Positions 8,832-17,501 are shown, counted from the stretch's first letter. The stretch is DNA of 33,632 nucleotides from Nitrososphaeraceae archaeon (GCA_009377575.1 WHTU01000029.1:1-33632); one strand, 5' to 3'. The notes: generated from the sequence alone by a model not told the origin. Numbers and translations are program-made.

Positions 8832-8975
8832 TTACCCCTTTAGAGATTCTTCTATCTTATTGCTCCATGTCATCTCTCTTCCTTTATTCCATTTATCTAC
8901 TCCTGCCTTCAATGCTGACCCTCTAATCTTTTCCCTTGTTTCTTGTGGATGTGGTCTACCTTTGTTTACGGAACG
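8832..8975 (-). pseudogene. NUMOD3-like fragment of a homing-endonuclease type protein
   Basis: A 47-codon open stretch between two stops and without a start reads NKGRPHPQETREKIRG, then KWNKGREMTWSNKIEESLKG. This resembles the repeated NKG-x-x-H-S-E-E-T-R-K-K-I / S-E-S-L-K-G DNA-binding motif (NUMOD3) found in GIY-YIG and HNH intron endonucleases. Only the motif region is left; no nuclease domain was seen nearby. The plus-strand ORF over the same bases is its shadow. Confidence 0.4.
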
Positions 8976-9055
8976 TTAATCACCACAGTAAAGCTAATGC
9001 AGATAGAACCTCTTTAAGAAGCAGATGTAAATACGAAGAGAACTTTAACGGTCAT

Positions 9056-9375
9056 TTATTTAGGTAGATCCTTTATCTGTTGCTCTATGTTTCCTCCAGC
9101 CTCAAGTTGTACTGATTTGGGAAATCCTTCCAGATTAATTGTGAAATGGTGCACTTTTCGTTGCTCAGCTAAATAGACTGTTGCATTATCCTGTTCTTCT
9201 GCTGGTAGGACATTCCCGTTAAACCTCTGTAACTCTGGTCTTCAATTTATACAGTAACGAACGGGATGGCTCAGTTCCATGCGGTTGCTTGGCCTACTTC
9301 AGAATCAGCAGATAGTGTTATTATTCTTAGACCACCAGTCACAAATCCTACTACTGTTGCAATTATTCTATGCAT
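9056..9375 (-). pseudogene. decayed secreted protein
   Basis: From the ATG at 9375 a signal-peptide-like start MHRIIATVVGFVTGGLRIIT runs to ADSEVGQATAWN and a TGA. The same-strand sequence further on is open in another frame and protein-like (FNGNVLPAEEQDNATVYLAE, HHFTINLEGFPKSVQLEAGG, NIEQQIKDLPK) down to TAA at 9056-9058. At least one stop and one frameshift separate the halves. Family not recognised. Confidence 0.4.
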
Positions 9376-9477
9376 ACTTGTACTCTGCTTGCGGTGTCAT
9401 AAAACTACTCCTTGTCACAATGACTCAAACCTAAGGTACTGACTTGAAAGATCAAGCAGCAATAATAAGAAAAAGGC

Positions 9478-9520
9478 AGGACGACCAGGTCATTGAACAA
9501 CTCCGGTTCCTGGTCGTCCT
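9478..9520. terminator. 12-bp perfect hairpin, 19-nt loop
   Basis: Arms aggacgaccagg (9478-9489) and cctggtcgtcct (9509-9520) pair without mismatch. The overlapping minus ORF 9405-9779 has no protein character, so this is probably an RNA structure or terminator. Confidence 0.5.
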
Positions 9521-10069
9521 TCGCATAGGAACCTGCTGTTGGAGAATACATTAAGATAAAAAGGCGTTCCGGAACTTGGTTATCTAAGGAAAAAATTCTG
9601 GATAGATAGTTACATGAAAATAAATGACTGCACAAATTGGTCAACAAGAGAGAAAACCTATCTACTGTCACCATAAGAATAATATTTAAATTTGTAGGAT
9701 GCCATTTTTTCATTATTGCAGAATAGGTTGGCGTCATTGGGGATCCCCTAACTTGATTTCCGGATTTGAATATGTTCAAGTTTCTTTTCCATTTCTTTTT
9801 AGTTTCAAATAACGGGACTACTTTAGTTTAGTAAATTAAAACGCCAAGTTAGGATTTAGAACGCATACAGCACAATGCTAAGGACTTGTAACAATGCATA
9901 CAATACCATTGCTCCATTGATTATTTACTAAGCATATGCCACCAAACTCCTCAAAGACGGCAGTTCAAATGGAATAAGGTCATTACAGTAAAGAAACTAA
10001 AAAAGACGGAAGGTGGATTACATGAATCCTTACTTCAGAGTCCTCTTGCTTATTCCATTAACCCATCAT
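9521..10069. other. intergenic, no gene recognised
   Basis: No open frame with protein character on either strand and no further clear structure. Confidence 0.4.
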
Positions 10070-10926
10070 TTACTTTCCTTTTGTTGCATTGAGGATGAAA
10101 CCGGCAATTTCATTTGGGTATGATACATACGATGAGTGACTAGCGTTGAGTGACAGAGTGGTAGCATTCATTTGTTCTGCGAAGGTATGCTGGACGTCTG
10201 GAGGAATCATTTTATCAGATTCAGAAATTTGATACCATGTTGGTAATTCTTTCCATGCTGGAGGACCAGAATTTGCAGCAAAGTTCGATTGATGGAAGGG
10301 TTTTTGTACAGTTGCCATAATGTCGGCCTCAGCAGGATCAACATCTTGAGCAAAATTTTCTCTAAAGATTTCAGGGTTTAAGTATATAAAGCCGCCACTG
10401 TCAGGCATTGAAGAGTTCTTTCGGGAAGTTTGCTGGGTTGACGAAAGTCGACAGTGATTGTCCCTCATCTGGGGCAAAAGCAGCAATATAGACAAGCCCT
10501 GTAACGTTGGGATTATTATAGCCAGCATTCGTGATTACTGCTCCACCGTATGAATGACCTACAAGGATTGTTGGTCCGCCAATGTGTTCAACAGCACGTT
10601 TAACTGTTTCAACGTCGTCTGACAGAGAGGTGAGAGGTAGTTGTACAGCGACTACTCTATGTCCTGCGTCCTTTAGAATAGGAATTTGTTTGCTCCATCC
10701 AGATCCATCAGCCCACCCTCCATGAACTAGTATGATATTTGTGGCATTAGTGGTATTTGACATACTTTGTGTTCCCTGAGGTTGCATTAATGTCTTCCTC
10801 AGGGGTAGCGAACCCAAAATATGTAGTAGTTGATGCAAGCCCAGTGGTTACTGCAATACTTAAGCACAGTAAAATCAAAACAAAAGGTTTCGATCTTATT
10901 CTATACGTTTCACCGTTACAATACAT
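10070..10926 (-). pseudogene. secreted alpha/beta hydrolase, broken by two frameshifts
   Basis: An esterase-like hydrolase in three frames. From ATG 10926: signal peptide (SKPFVLILLCLSIAVTTGLA). A shift between about 10765 and 10800 leads into IILVHGGWADGSGW (oxyanion loop) and ILVGHSYGGAVI (nucleophile Ser in G-H-S-Y-G). A second shift, an extra base near 10403, links FPKELFNA to DSGGFIYLNPE, and the last frame carries SLNASHSSYVSYPNEIAGF with the catalytic His. All catalytic parts survive, so loss is recent or the shifts are sequence errors. The piece 10401-10763 (from MSNTTNATN) could still be made but lacks the His. Confidence 0.7.
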
Positions 10927-11049
10927 TATAAATACAATTCACACGCTTGCTATTAAACAGCGTGATTGATAGGTGGTAAGCTATTCTATAGCACTCATTG
11001 TATCTATATATGTAATAGCTTAACACTATATATATAATTATATCACGCC

Positions 11050-11319
11050 TTACATCTTGGGACGTAAACCACATAATGCCAGCCTTATAGCATCAAGCTG
11101 GTCATTGTACGCTGATACTGCTTTGTCTAATGAGTACGGGTTTGTTGGTTTGTTCTTTGCTGATTTTAATGACATTATTATTTCACCCATTGACGGATGA
11201 ATCTTTAGTATGCCTTTGCTTATGCATGCCTGTGTGAGCTTCATCATTTCCAAATGTTCTTTGTTGAACATAACTGGTACTATCATAGGACTCCTATATT
11301 CAAGATGATAAAAGTCCAA
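11050..11319 (-). CDS. hypothetical protein, possible C-terminal fragment
   Basis: An 89-aa frame starting at TTG (SPMIVPVMFNKEHLEMMKLT, KGILKIHPSMGEIIMSLKSA, KPTNPYSLDKAVSAYNDQLD). The order 'core strand, lower helix, PYSLDKA, NDQLDAIRLAL' resembles the end of a terminase nuclease domain, where a late Asp precedes a helix, but the likeness is weak and I do not rely on it. In-frame codons continue upstream (NPTSLL) to a TGA, with no ATG, which suits a truncated gene. Confidence 0.4.
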   Translation of the reverse strand: MDFYHLEYRSPMIVPVMFNKEHLEMMKLTQACISKGILKIHPSMGEIIMSLKSAKNKPTNPYSLDKAVSAYNDQLDAIRLALCGLRPKM

Positions 11320-11506
11320 AAGAGAAGTAGGATTAGGTAATTTTATTCATGTTTCAGATCCCATTTCATAATCCCTAAGCTACTTTCATTTTGTTTAATT
11401 AAATCATATTCTATTATAGTAATGCTTGCTTCATGGGTGTCCCTCACAAAAGCAAGCAATGGCAAAATGGAACACAACTAGAAGACCCCACATCATTGAC
11501 AACATG

Positions 11507-11541
11507 GGCCCCTGGTCTTTGCAGAATTTCTTCCAGGGGCC
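11507..11541. terminator. 9-bp perfect hairpin, 17-nt loop
   Basis: Arms ggcccctgg (11507-11515) and ccaggggcc (11533-11541). No gene runs into it; free-standing structure. Confidence 0.45.
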
Positions 11542-11683
11542 TCTCTATTCTTGTTAAACGGCACTGGTACAATTAATGTGCTTCAAGTAACTAATAAGCC
11601 AGAGTGATTTATTATTATTAATACAAATTAAACAGATACTACATTAAGAACACGTTATTAGGCAGAAAGTATCTATAATAGAT

Positions 11684-11702
11684 AGAAATCCCAGCGATTT
11701 CT
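11684..11702. terminator. 7-bp hairpin, 5-nt loop
   Basis: agaaatc / gatttct around ccagc, followed by a T-rich stretch. Confidence 0.35.
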
Positions 11703-12109
11703 TTATTGACATTGTAGGGTGATCCAGGTGGGTAACTGACTGGGTCGCTCTATTTTTCCTTATCATGATATTATTATGCTGTGTTAGAAAAAGTCCAAGT
11801 GATAGCAGTATTTTGTCTTCATTCCAGGGGGACCTTCGTGATCATCTACCTCAATTTACAATATGTCACTACCTGATCTAATGACACAATGAAGTTAAGT
11901 CAGGCAATTCATATGATAGTCGCCCTTATTACAGGGTTTGATTCAAAGGTAGGCGACCTACACTATGCCCAACCTGCTTTACAAGGTCGTACTATCTTTT
12001 GCTATTTCATTATAACATACTCTTATGAGGACTTCAATTCATCTTTAATTAATCAAAAATAAGCGTAGAATAACCTTATTTGTTTTCTCTATATAACAAG
12101 AAACTGGAA

Positions 12110-12340
12110 ATGAATAAGAGTCTATTTGTGGTAACGGTTGTAGTGGCAGTCATCGCTTTGGCAATGTTAATGTCTACGGTAGTAACGTCTGACGTTTTGG
12201 CAGACAGTAAAAAGGATAGAGCGAATGAGGTTTTAGACAAGTATATTGAAAAAGGCGGGGAACATGGAGATAAAGCAAGAGAAATTAAGAGTAAGTTTAA
12301 TGGAGGAGGTGGCGGTGGCGGAGATCATCCACGCCCATAA
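12110..12340 (+). CDS. small secreted protein with Gly-run tail
   Basis: A 76-aa protein from ATG 12110 (the TTG at 12080 adds residues ahead of the signal peptide). The signal peptide is MNKSLFVVTVVVAVIALAML with a VLA-DS cleavage site. The mature part is a charged helix (KKDRANEVLDKYIEKGGEHG) and a GGGGGGG-DHPRP end. Function unknown; exported, possibly attached to the cell surface. A hairpin with T-run follows 29 nt after the stop. Confidence 0.65.
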   Translation: MNKSLFVVTVVVAVIALAMLMSTVVTSDVLADSKKDRANEVLDKYIEKGGEHGDKAREIKSKFNGGGGGGGDHPRP

Positions 12341-12368
12341 TGATCAATAACACCGGACTTAACGAAAA

Positions 12369-12408
12369 ATGGTGGGAATTAAAGAAGGAAGCTCACCATA
12401 ATTTTTTG
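12369..12408 (+). terminator. terminator of the gene at 12110
   Basis: atggtg (12369-12374) pairs with caccat (12394-12399), followed by a T-run at 12402-12407. Confidence 0.5.
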
Positions 12409-12596
12409 ATTCTTCATAACTTAACATACTATTAAATAGTTAATACAATGTCGTTGGTGATGGGACAATGTTAAACAGCAGGACTTCACTCTGCTCAAGA
12501 AACAGATGAACCATCGGGATAGCCTTGACATCTTCAAAATGTGCTTATAACTAAGCAAAATTTAAAGAAGACATAAATAAAACATACGTCAGGTAA

Positions 12597-12860
12597 ATGG
12601 CAATGAGTACAAGAATCACGCTGGGAATTCCGACCGTAATAGCTGCCCTTGTAGTAATGGTCTCACCGTTGGCGAATGCGTTAGTTCAAGCACAAACTGA
12701 AAATATGACGATGGAGGAGCTAACAAATGCTTCACTAGCACAATATCCAGATACCATGGAAAATGAGACTACTATGGAAGAGGAGACTAGTGCTCTTGTT
12801 GGAAATATGACGGGTAATATGACCAGCCAAAATATGACAATTGGAAATATAACGGGTTAG
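12597..12860 (+). CDS. secreted Met/Asn-rich protein dense in N-glycosylation sites
   Basis: An 87-aa protein (ATG at 12597 or 12603). Signal peptide to about residue 33 (TVIAALVVMVSPLANALVQA). The mature 54 residues hold seven N-x-S/T sequons (ENMT, TNAS, ENET, GNMT twice, QNMT, GNIT), more than chance. N-glycosylation of S-layer and secreted proteins is common in archaea, so this may be a heavily glycosylated surface peptide. The Met-rich NMT repeats could instead bind copper, which would fit an ammonia oxidiser. No domain is recognisable. Confidence 0.6.
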   Translation: MAMSTRITLGIPTVIAALVVMVSPLANALVQAQTENMTMEELTNASLAQYPDTMENETTMEEETSALVGNMTGNMTSQNMTIGNITG

Positions 12861-12987
12861 AATAAACCCAAATATCACAATAATCATCCCCACATTTTTT
12901 GTTAGGAAAGACTAACTAAATTTTACATCTCCTGTTTTATCTGAATTGTGTTATTTGCTAGTTTTTTAGTGTCAGCCTAGAGAATGC

Positions 12988-12995
12988 TTATATAG
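12988..12995 (+). promoter_or_regulatory. TATA box for the gene at 13020
   Basis: ttatatag lies 25-30 nt upstream of the ATG at 13020 and supports a leaderless or nearly leaderless start. Confidence 0.5.
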
Positions 12996-13019
12996 ATAGT
13001 ATAATGGTAATAGAGACCA

Positions 13020-13298
13020 ATGGATCTTAATCTAAAGTCCAAAGGCGTATTGATAACTGTGGCCGTATGTTCATTAGCGATGGCTTCGATACTCTCAGCG
13101 ATTCCCATTGTTAAACCTGCCTACGGAGTAGCCTGGTGTGATAACCACAAGAGTAAGGACCAGAACTGGAAAGATGGCTGTTCATCAGGAACATCTGACT
13201 GTAGAGGAGGTAAGCCATATCATCCAGGTTCAGGTCATACACGTCAGTTCCATCTAGGATATGACGCTGGTTATACCCATGTGTGTGGATATCGGTAA
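13020..13298 (+). CDS. small secreted Cys-containing protein
   Basis: A 92-aa exported protein. The signal peptide (VLITVAVCSLAMASILSAIP) ends near AYG-VA. The mature part has four Cys (AWCDNHK, WKDGCSSG, SDCRGG, HVCGYR) and a Gly/Tyr pattern LGYDAGYTH. WKDGC-S-G-x-x-DC and GYDAG recur in the larger secreted protein at 21928-22722 (WKYGCIDSG, GYDAGFAQKY), so it is likely a distant short relative. Two disulphides are probable. Function unknown. Confidence 0.65.
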   Translation: MDLNLKSKGVLITVAVCSLAMASILSAIPIVKPAYGVAWCDNHKSKDQNWKDGCSSGTSDCRGGKPYHPGSGHTRQFHLGYDAGYTHVCGYR

Positions 13299-13475
13299 GT
13301 AACTGGAACCACCCGAGGTATTCATTAGCCCAGATAGTTAGAACTTCCTTTTCTTTTTTTAATAATATAGAATAGTCGGGTTCTTAAAGAATACTGTGTT
13401 TTTAAGGTCCTATTCCTGAATGGTTTGCCCGTCAAAAAAGTACTAAGAGATTCTAAGTAGTGGATAGCAGACTAA

Positions 13476-13532
13476 AGGTAGGTGACCTTTTGGTAGATGG
13501 CTGCCGACAGGTCGTTGTTAGATCACCTACCT
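13476..13532. other. long hairpin at the outer end of copy A
   Basis: aggtaggtga (13476-13485) pairs with tcacctacct (13523-13532) around a 37-nt loop. The corresponding hairpin in copy B is 30324-30378; arms differ but pairing is kept. Confidence 0.5.
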
Positions 13533-13683
13533 GATATTCTATGGCTATTGCGTAATATGCATATAACTGCCAACTTTATTTCCATTACGTTAATAGATCA
13601 TATAGAGCATATTGTCAAATGTTAAATATACTGCTTCTGTCATGAATCTTACCAACCCATATCTTAACCTTGACTATGGTCTT

Positions 13684-13740
13684 TAGTAGGTAGGTAAGTA
13701 TTCCAACCTACCTACTATCTTTTCGTTCATACACGAAAAG
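13684..13740. ncRNA. two tandem perfect hairpins, copy A
   Basis: Hairpin 1: tagtaggtaggt / acctacctacta, 12 bp with a 10-nt loop (13684-13717). Hairpin 2: cttttcgt / acgaaaag, 8 bp with a 6-nt loop (13719-13740). One base separates them. Both are identical in copy B. They could be a structured RNA, a double terminator or a DNA-level recombination or replication site; type is uncertain. Confidence 0.45.
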
Positions 13741-13878
13741 AAGTCAATCGGTACGCCCGTTTCCATTGCAATACTCACTATATTAGCTCTATCCCTTCCC
13801 TTCCCTCTTTTTCATCGGTGTAATATCCATATTGCTTCAACTAAAGATATTAATAAACTAGATTAGTACAGCTTGATT

Positions 13879-13977
13879 ATGATGCAATGTCCTAGATGTG
13901 GCGCAAGATGGGAAAGCCCTGATGGAGCGGACCAAAAGCAGTTTGTGATATGCAAGGAATGTGCTAGCAGAAAATAG
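13879..13977 (+). CDS. 32-aa zinc-ribbon microprotein, copy A
   Basis: Starts ATGATG and reads MMQCPRCGARWESPDG, then QFVICKECASRK. Two CxxC knuckles 18 residues apart form a complete zinc ribbon with almost nothing else. The frame is kept in copy B (29643-29744) with one replacement (Gly to Val), against wide divergence of the surrounding module, which supports coding. Too short for standard gene finders. Possible role: a nucleic-acid or protein binding zinc knuckle; unproven. Confidence 0.6.
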   Translation: MMQCPRCGARWESPDGADQKQFVICKECASRK

Positions 13978-14224
13978 CCTTAGTTCAACCCCAAGCCATG
14001 TCTAGAACAGGATTAGTGAAGCCTCATTGTTTGACAATTATTCTGAAGTAGATCATGATATTTATTTTATTACTCTTGATGTTTTCATACAAATGGGACT
14101 ATAACCGCATTCTACCCAGTGTAGAACCTTGTAGCAAGCAACCAGCCTAGGAAAATCTATTTTTATCAATAGCCCATTTTTTTTGTCTAGTTTTTGAGAG
14201 CTGCTGTTAGACAGCTCAAAAAGC

Positions 14225-15063
14225 TCAGGGCAGTGAAGATTTGTCTTCTCTTTTAACCTCTCTCAATACAACGTCGATGTACCTTCTTAATTCTTTTTCA
14301 TCCAATTCGACTTCTCTTTCTTTATATACATCTAGATTATCTTGGCTTTCAATAATTTCTGTTACTGTCTTTTGTATTTCCTTCTCCATTTCTGCGTGTC
14401 CTATTAAGTCTAACAAGTTTGATTTTATTGCATGTTTACGTATAGATTTACGCAAGCTATTATTTGTCGAAACAAGTGAGGCTGAGTTGTAGATTCCTAG
14501 CAACATTCAGTATCCTGCTATATTCAAAACAGTTAAGGTTGCAAGCCCAAATGGAGGATAGGGATTAACAATCTGGATTGCCGCCTGATTTGCAGCAAAA
14601 ATCAGGAATATGCCCAACCAGAAATAATCATGTATGTCTTGATGTTTTTTTCATAACCTACGACTTTGGATATGTTCCAGAATGCTATTCCAAAAAGCAG
14701 ACCTCCAATAGGTTTACTTAGCGATAGGAATGCCGACATTATAATAGAAACAGTTATCGGATCAATTTGCACATAGGAGATTAGTAACTGGCCTAAGAGA
14801 AACTGGTAAGAGTATGTAATTGAAAAATAAACAAGAGCTATAGATAGTATAATCCAAAACAGTATGGGATTGATTAGTTTCTCTCTATAGGATATCATCA
14901 AGATCACTATTGTAATCCAAATACCAAAAAAAGAAATAAAGGAAGAAACTATGTACATTGTATCTAATAATGCGTGGCTGCCTCCAGATATATCACCAGA
15001 AGATCCGACATATTCTCCAACACGATCTGGCCTATCTCCAATCTTTGCACTTGCACTTCTTTT
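14225..15063 (-). pseudogene. integral membrane protein broken by frameshifts and a stop
   Basis: One gene in several pieces. Codons from about 15063 (KIGDRPDRVGEYVGSSGDIS, GGSHALLDTM) lead without break into MYIVSSFISFFGIWITIVIL (14958) and further helices to KTYMIISGW. There a one-base shift near 14610 passes into LGIFLIFAANQAAIQIVNPY and LTVLNIAGY, then an in-frame TGA (14507-14509), then MLLGIYNSASLVSTNNSLRK and a charged C-terminal tail ending at 14225. The whole resembles thaumarchaeal proteins I recall with an extracellular DISGGSHA region, about six helices and a cytosolic helical tail. Its N-terminus is not recoverable. Confidence 0.65.
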
Positions 15064-15126
15064 TCACTTCCATCGGTGCCGTTTGCTATGTCTGTACCTT
15101 TCTTCTTACTGTAGAAATATAAAAAC

Positions 15127-15180
15127 TCAAGAGCTAAAACCCAAGAGCTAAAACGCAATAGCTAAAAGCCAAAGCTTAAA
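15127..15180. repeat. degenerate 14-nt tandem repeat
   Basis: Four imperfect copies of caagagctaaaac. They make up the first codons of the spurious minus frame 14964-15158. Confidence 0.5.
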
Positions 15181-15530
15181 TATTAGAGAGGAAAAAATTG
15201 GCAAACCTGCTCCTGAATTCCTTGGCCTGTATCGGATAGTACTTTCTAAATGTGTCTTTGTTTATTTTTTCCGTGACTCTTTATGATACCTATCAGTAGT
15301 ATTCATCCAAACCCATTCAATTCGTCATTGAGGTATTAGTCAAATTTTGTCGTGCTGTACGTTACAAAAGATATCTCAAAGAAGGTACTCTGATATAGAA
15401 TACTTAACTCTTTAAAATAAGAAAGATTGGACAATGACTGACGCTTAGTGTTAATCAAAAAGGAGGAGACCAAAAAAAGGCTTGACTAGACGTGTATATA
15501 GATTAGGAAGCCTCTAGAGAAATAGAAGAC
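15181..15530. other. intergenic, promoter of the gene at 15531
   Basis: No coding frame. A TATA-like gtatatagat at about 15492-15501 lies 30-39 nt before the ATG at 15531. Confidence 0.4.
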
Positions 15531-15896
15531 ATGAATAAAAAATATGAAAATATCAGAGTATCAGTCGTTCAAATAGGTTCAAAAAATGTTATGCTGTTTT
15601 CAGGAACATCTAATGAGGCAGAGATAGAGTATTCCTTTGATAACCAACTTCAGACTGAGTTGTTAGCATGGTTAGTTAAGAAACACATTCCTTTGTATCA
15701 AGGAAAAGAAGGTGAGACATCTTATGCCGGAAATGTAACTCCGATACATGGTGACATTTCATCAGAAGTAATGAAACTAGTTCAAAAATTGAGGAAGATT
15801 AAACCTTCTGGAAGTACAAATGAGAATATACGCAAGTTTATGCTTGATATGGCTGAAGAAGCAGAGAGACTTGAATATATATTCTGTACTTCATGA
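15531..15896 (+). CDS. hypothetical protein (possibly first part of a split gene)
   Basis: A 121-aa soluble protein, not recognised (IRVSVVQIGSKNVMLFSGTS, LLAWLVKKHIPLYQGKEGET). It ends in a helix, MLDMAEEAERLEYIFCTS. The next gene's frame overlaps and continues that helix naturally (LHDADFIKNRFGW) if one T near 15882 is removed. So this and the next entry may be a single protein of about 345 aa. As it stands the two are separate overlapping frames. Confidence 0.6.
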   Translation: MNKKYENIRVSVVQIGSKNVMLFSGTSNEAEIEYSFDNQLQTELLAWLVKKHIPLYQGKEGETSYAGNVTPIHGDISSEVMKLVQKLRKIKPSGSTNENIRKFMLDMAEEAERLEYIFCTS

Positions 15897-16572
15897 TGCT
15901 GATTTTATAAAAAATCGCTTCGGTTGGCTTAATGCTCTAATGAGTGACATTCAGACCCTAGTAGATGGTTTTGCAGCCTTTCGAAATGGCACCATTAGCT
16001 CCTCAAGCCGTCTCTCTCTTGGAGGAGGAAATTTGGCAATACCGATTCTTGTTTGCACAGGCCTAGAATTGGTCTCAGCACTTCGTACAGGTAAAACAAA
16101 GTATCTGTATGACAGGCAGTATGACCCCGAAGACAATGTAAAAGTATTCGTCACACTTTATTTTGATGATAATCTTAAAAAAATACCTAGACTTATTTGG
16201 GATGGAGTAAGAAATGGAGTTGACCATCTCTTTATTCCTAAATCAATGCAATGCAATCAAAATCGTATTCGTTTTAATTTTCTTATTGACAGCCCTTTGC
16301 AATCAGATGTAGAACATTCTCAAGGGATTATCAAGGTATCCATGGACGCTGCCAGATTTTTTAAAGCCTTTATAAAAGCTGTAGATAGATATAGGATAGA
16401 GTTAATAGAAAAAGAAGGACTTCAAAGGGATTTCATAAAAGCATGGAGCTCAATTGAGGAATTTAACCAAAATATAACTGCCAATGAAATAAAGGTGAAG
16501 GAGATAGATCTCCTATTGGAAGAGTTAAACCTAAATGGTCGTGTCGATCTTTTTGAGGGGATCGGTCAATGA
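15820..16572 (+). CDS. hypothetical protein (possibly second part of a split gene)
   Basis: 250 aa from ATG 15820; other starts are TTG 15871 and ATG 15940. The first 17 residues overlap the previous gene and look non-coding in this frame. From DADFIKNRFGWLNALMSDIQ the protein is well formed: a Gly/Ser loop (SSSSRLSLGGGNLAIPILVC), RTGKTKYLYDRQYDPEDNVK, and a helical charged C-terminus. RTGKTK lacks the context of a Walker A motif, so I do not call it a nucleotide-binding site. No membrane segment. Function unknown. Confidence 0.65.
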   Translation: MRIYASLCLIWLKKQRDLNIYSVLHDADFIKNRFGWLNALMSDIQTLVDGFAAFRNGTISSSSRLSLGGGNLAIPILVCTGLELVSALRTGKTKYLYDRQYDPEDNVKVFVTLYFDDNLKKIPRLIWDGVRNGVDHLFIPKSMQCNQNRIRFNFLIDSPLQSDVEHSQGIIKVSMDAARFFKAFIKAVDRYRIELIEKEGLQRDFIKAWSSIEEFNQNITANEIKVKEIDLLLEELNLNGRVDLFEGIGQ

Positions 16573-16739
16573 TTACAAGCCCATTTGTGAGCAAGCTGAG
16601 GTCTATTTCAGCAACGGCTCATCCAAGAAATACGTCGTTTATAGTTAGTTTTGATGGCGTCATTGGTTAAGATATCAAAAATAGATGCTTATTGATTCTC
16701 AATCCTTTTGAATAGGTTATCAAATGCCCTTCCTTATTT

Positions 16740-17501
16740 TTAGAATCCAATTATAGCTTTTGTAGATTTACATTGAAAAGAAGGATATTGATGATCTGAA
16801 TTATCAGGCAAAGATGAAACAGGTGAACAATGAGACATTCCATTTTCATCGTAGAGATTGTCGTTGTCTGTGATGCCTTCCTGAAATTCAGGTGGGCATT
16901 CATTGAGCATAGTCTTTTGCAGTTCCACCTTTGTGGTCTCCAATTCCTTGATAGACAATTGGAGCTCATCTTCTCTCTTATTTAATGCTACATTTCGGTC
17001 GCAGAACTGTTGGTAGATTTGAACTGAATTGCTTATGTCAGCTTTCAATGAATTTAATTCAGCTTTGTGTCTATCATATTCTAATCTAACCCTGGGAAGA
17101 TATCCGTTTGCTATTTTAAGTAGCTCTGCTACTTCACCCTCACCCATTCCCGAATTTTGAACTAGTTTGACAAAATTCACATATGGCCAAGGATTATCCT
17201 TGACCTTAAGGTAAACCTTAGTGAATTCGGTACATCCCAAAAGCATGAAATATTCTTGATGATAACGTATTGCTTCTTCAGATTTGAGGCCTAGTGTAAT
17301 AGCCACCTGTAATGGGGTCTTTTGTTGAGAGTAGAGTTCAAAGACTCTAGACGATATCGAAGTATTCTGGTCCAATCCTGCTTTATTCAAAATTGCCTTG
17401 ATCGTGTTTGGAGACACCCCGGCCTCTTTTGTAATCTCTCTGTAGGTTTTCCCTTTTTCAGCTAACGCCAAGACAAGAGCTACTTTTTGCTTTCTATCCA
17501 T
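16740..17501 (-). CDS. helix-turn-helix protein with coiled coil
   Basis: 253 aa. Residues 1-42 form an HTH of the resolvase/homeodomain-like kind (VALVLALAEKGKTYREITKE, then AGVSPNTIKAILNKAG). Residues 50-80 resemble a second HTH-like unit (SQQKTPLQVAITLGLKSEEA). Residues 130-200 are coiled coil (LEYDRHKAELNSLKADI, KREDELQLSIKELETTKVEL). The layout matches a DNA-binding family I recall as expanded in soil thaumarchaea and their elements. The ATG at 17501 is preceded by aggagc, and a perfect 22-bp palindrome lies 42 nt further upstream, consistent with autoregulation. Confidence 0.75.
   Translation of the reverse strand: MDRKQKVALVLALAEKGKTYREITKEAGVSPNTIKAILNKAGLDQNTSISSRVFELYSQQKTPLQVAITLGLKSEEAIRYHQEYFMLLGCTEFTKVYLKVKDNPWPYVNFVKLVQNSGMGEGEVAELLKIANGYLPRVRLEYDRHKAELNSLKADISNSVQIYQQFCDRNVALNKREDELQLSIKELETTKVELQKTMLNECPPEFQEGITDNDNLYDENGMSHCSPVSSLPDNSDHQYPSFQCKSTKAIIGF

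Larger units (their letters stand above)
11340..12079. other. 740-nt non-coding stretch rich in hairpins
   Basis: Holds at least two clear hairpins (11507-11541, 11684-11702) and a looser inverted repeat (gatagtcgccc near 11925, ggtcgtactatc near 11985). A 44-aa minus frame from TTG 11477 to 11343 (LLAFVRDTHEASITIIEYDL) looks partly protein-like but is too short to call. Confidence 0.4.
13472..13985 (+). repeat. inverted duplicated module, copy A
   Basis: Matches the reverse complement of 29634-30382. Contains a 127-nt stretch (13649-13775) identical to the reverse complement of 30067-30193 and a 3' part with a zinc-ribbon microprotein that differs at only a few bases. Copy A lacks about 200 nt present in copy B between about 13776 and 13788. 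The outer part (13472-13648) is diverged. Confidence 0.85.

Noticed and set aside
9405-9779. 124-aa minus-strand frame
   Set aside because: Composition is not protein-like and a perfect 12-bp hairpin lies inside it.
14964-15158. 64-aa minus-strand frame
   Set aside because: Its first codons are the 14-nt tandem repeat, and the broken membrane protein occupies another frame there.
16093-16107. RTGKTK as a Walker A motif in the 250-aa protein
   Set aside because: Lacks the upstream glycine and the beta-strand context; no Walker B follows.
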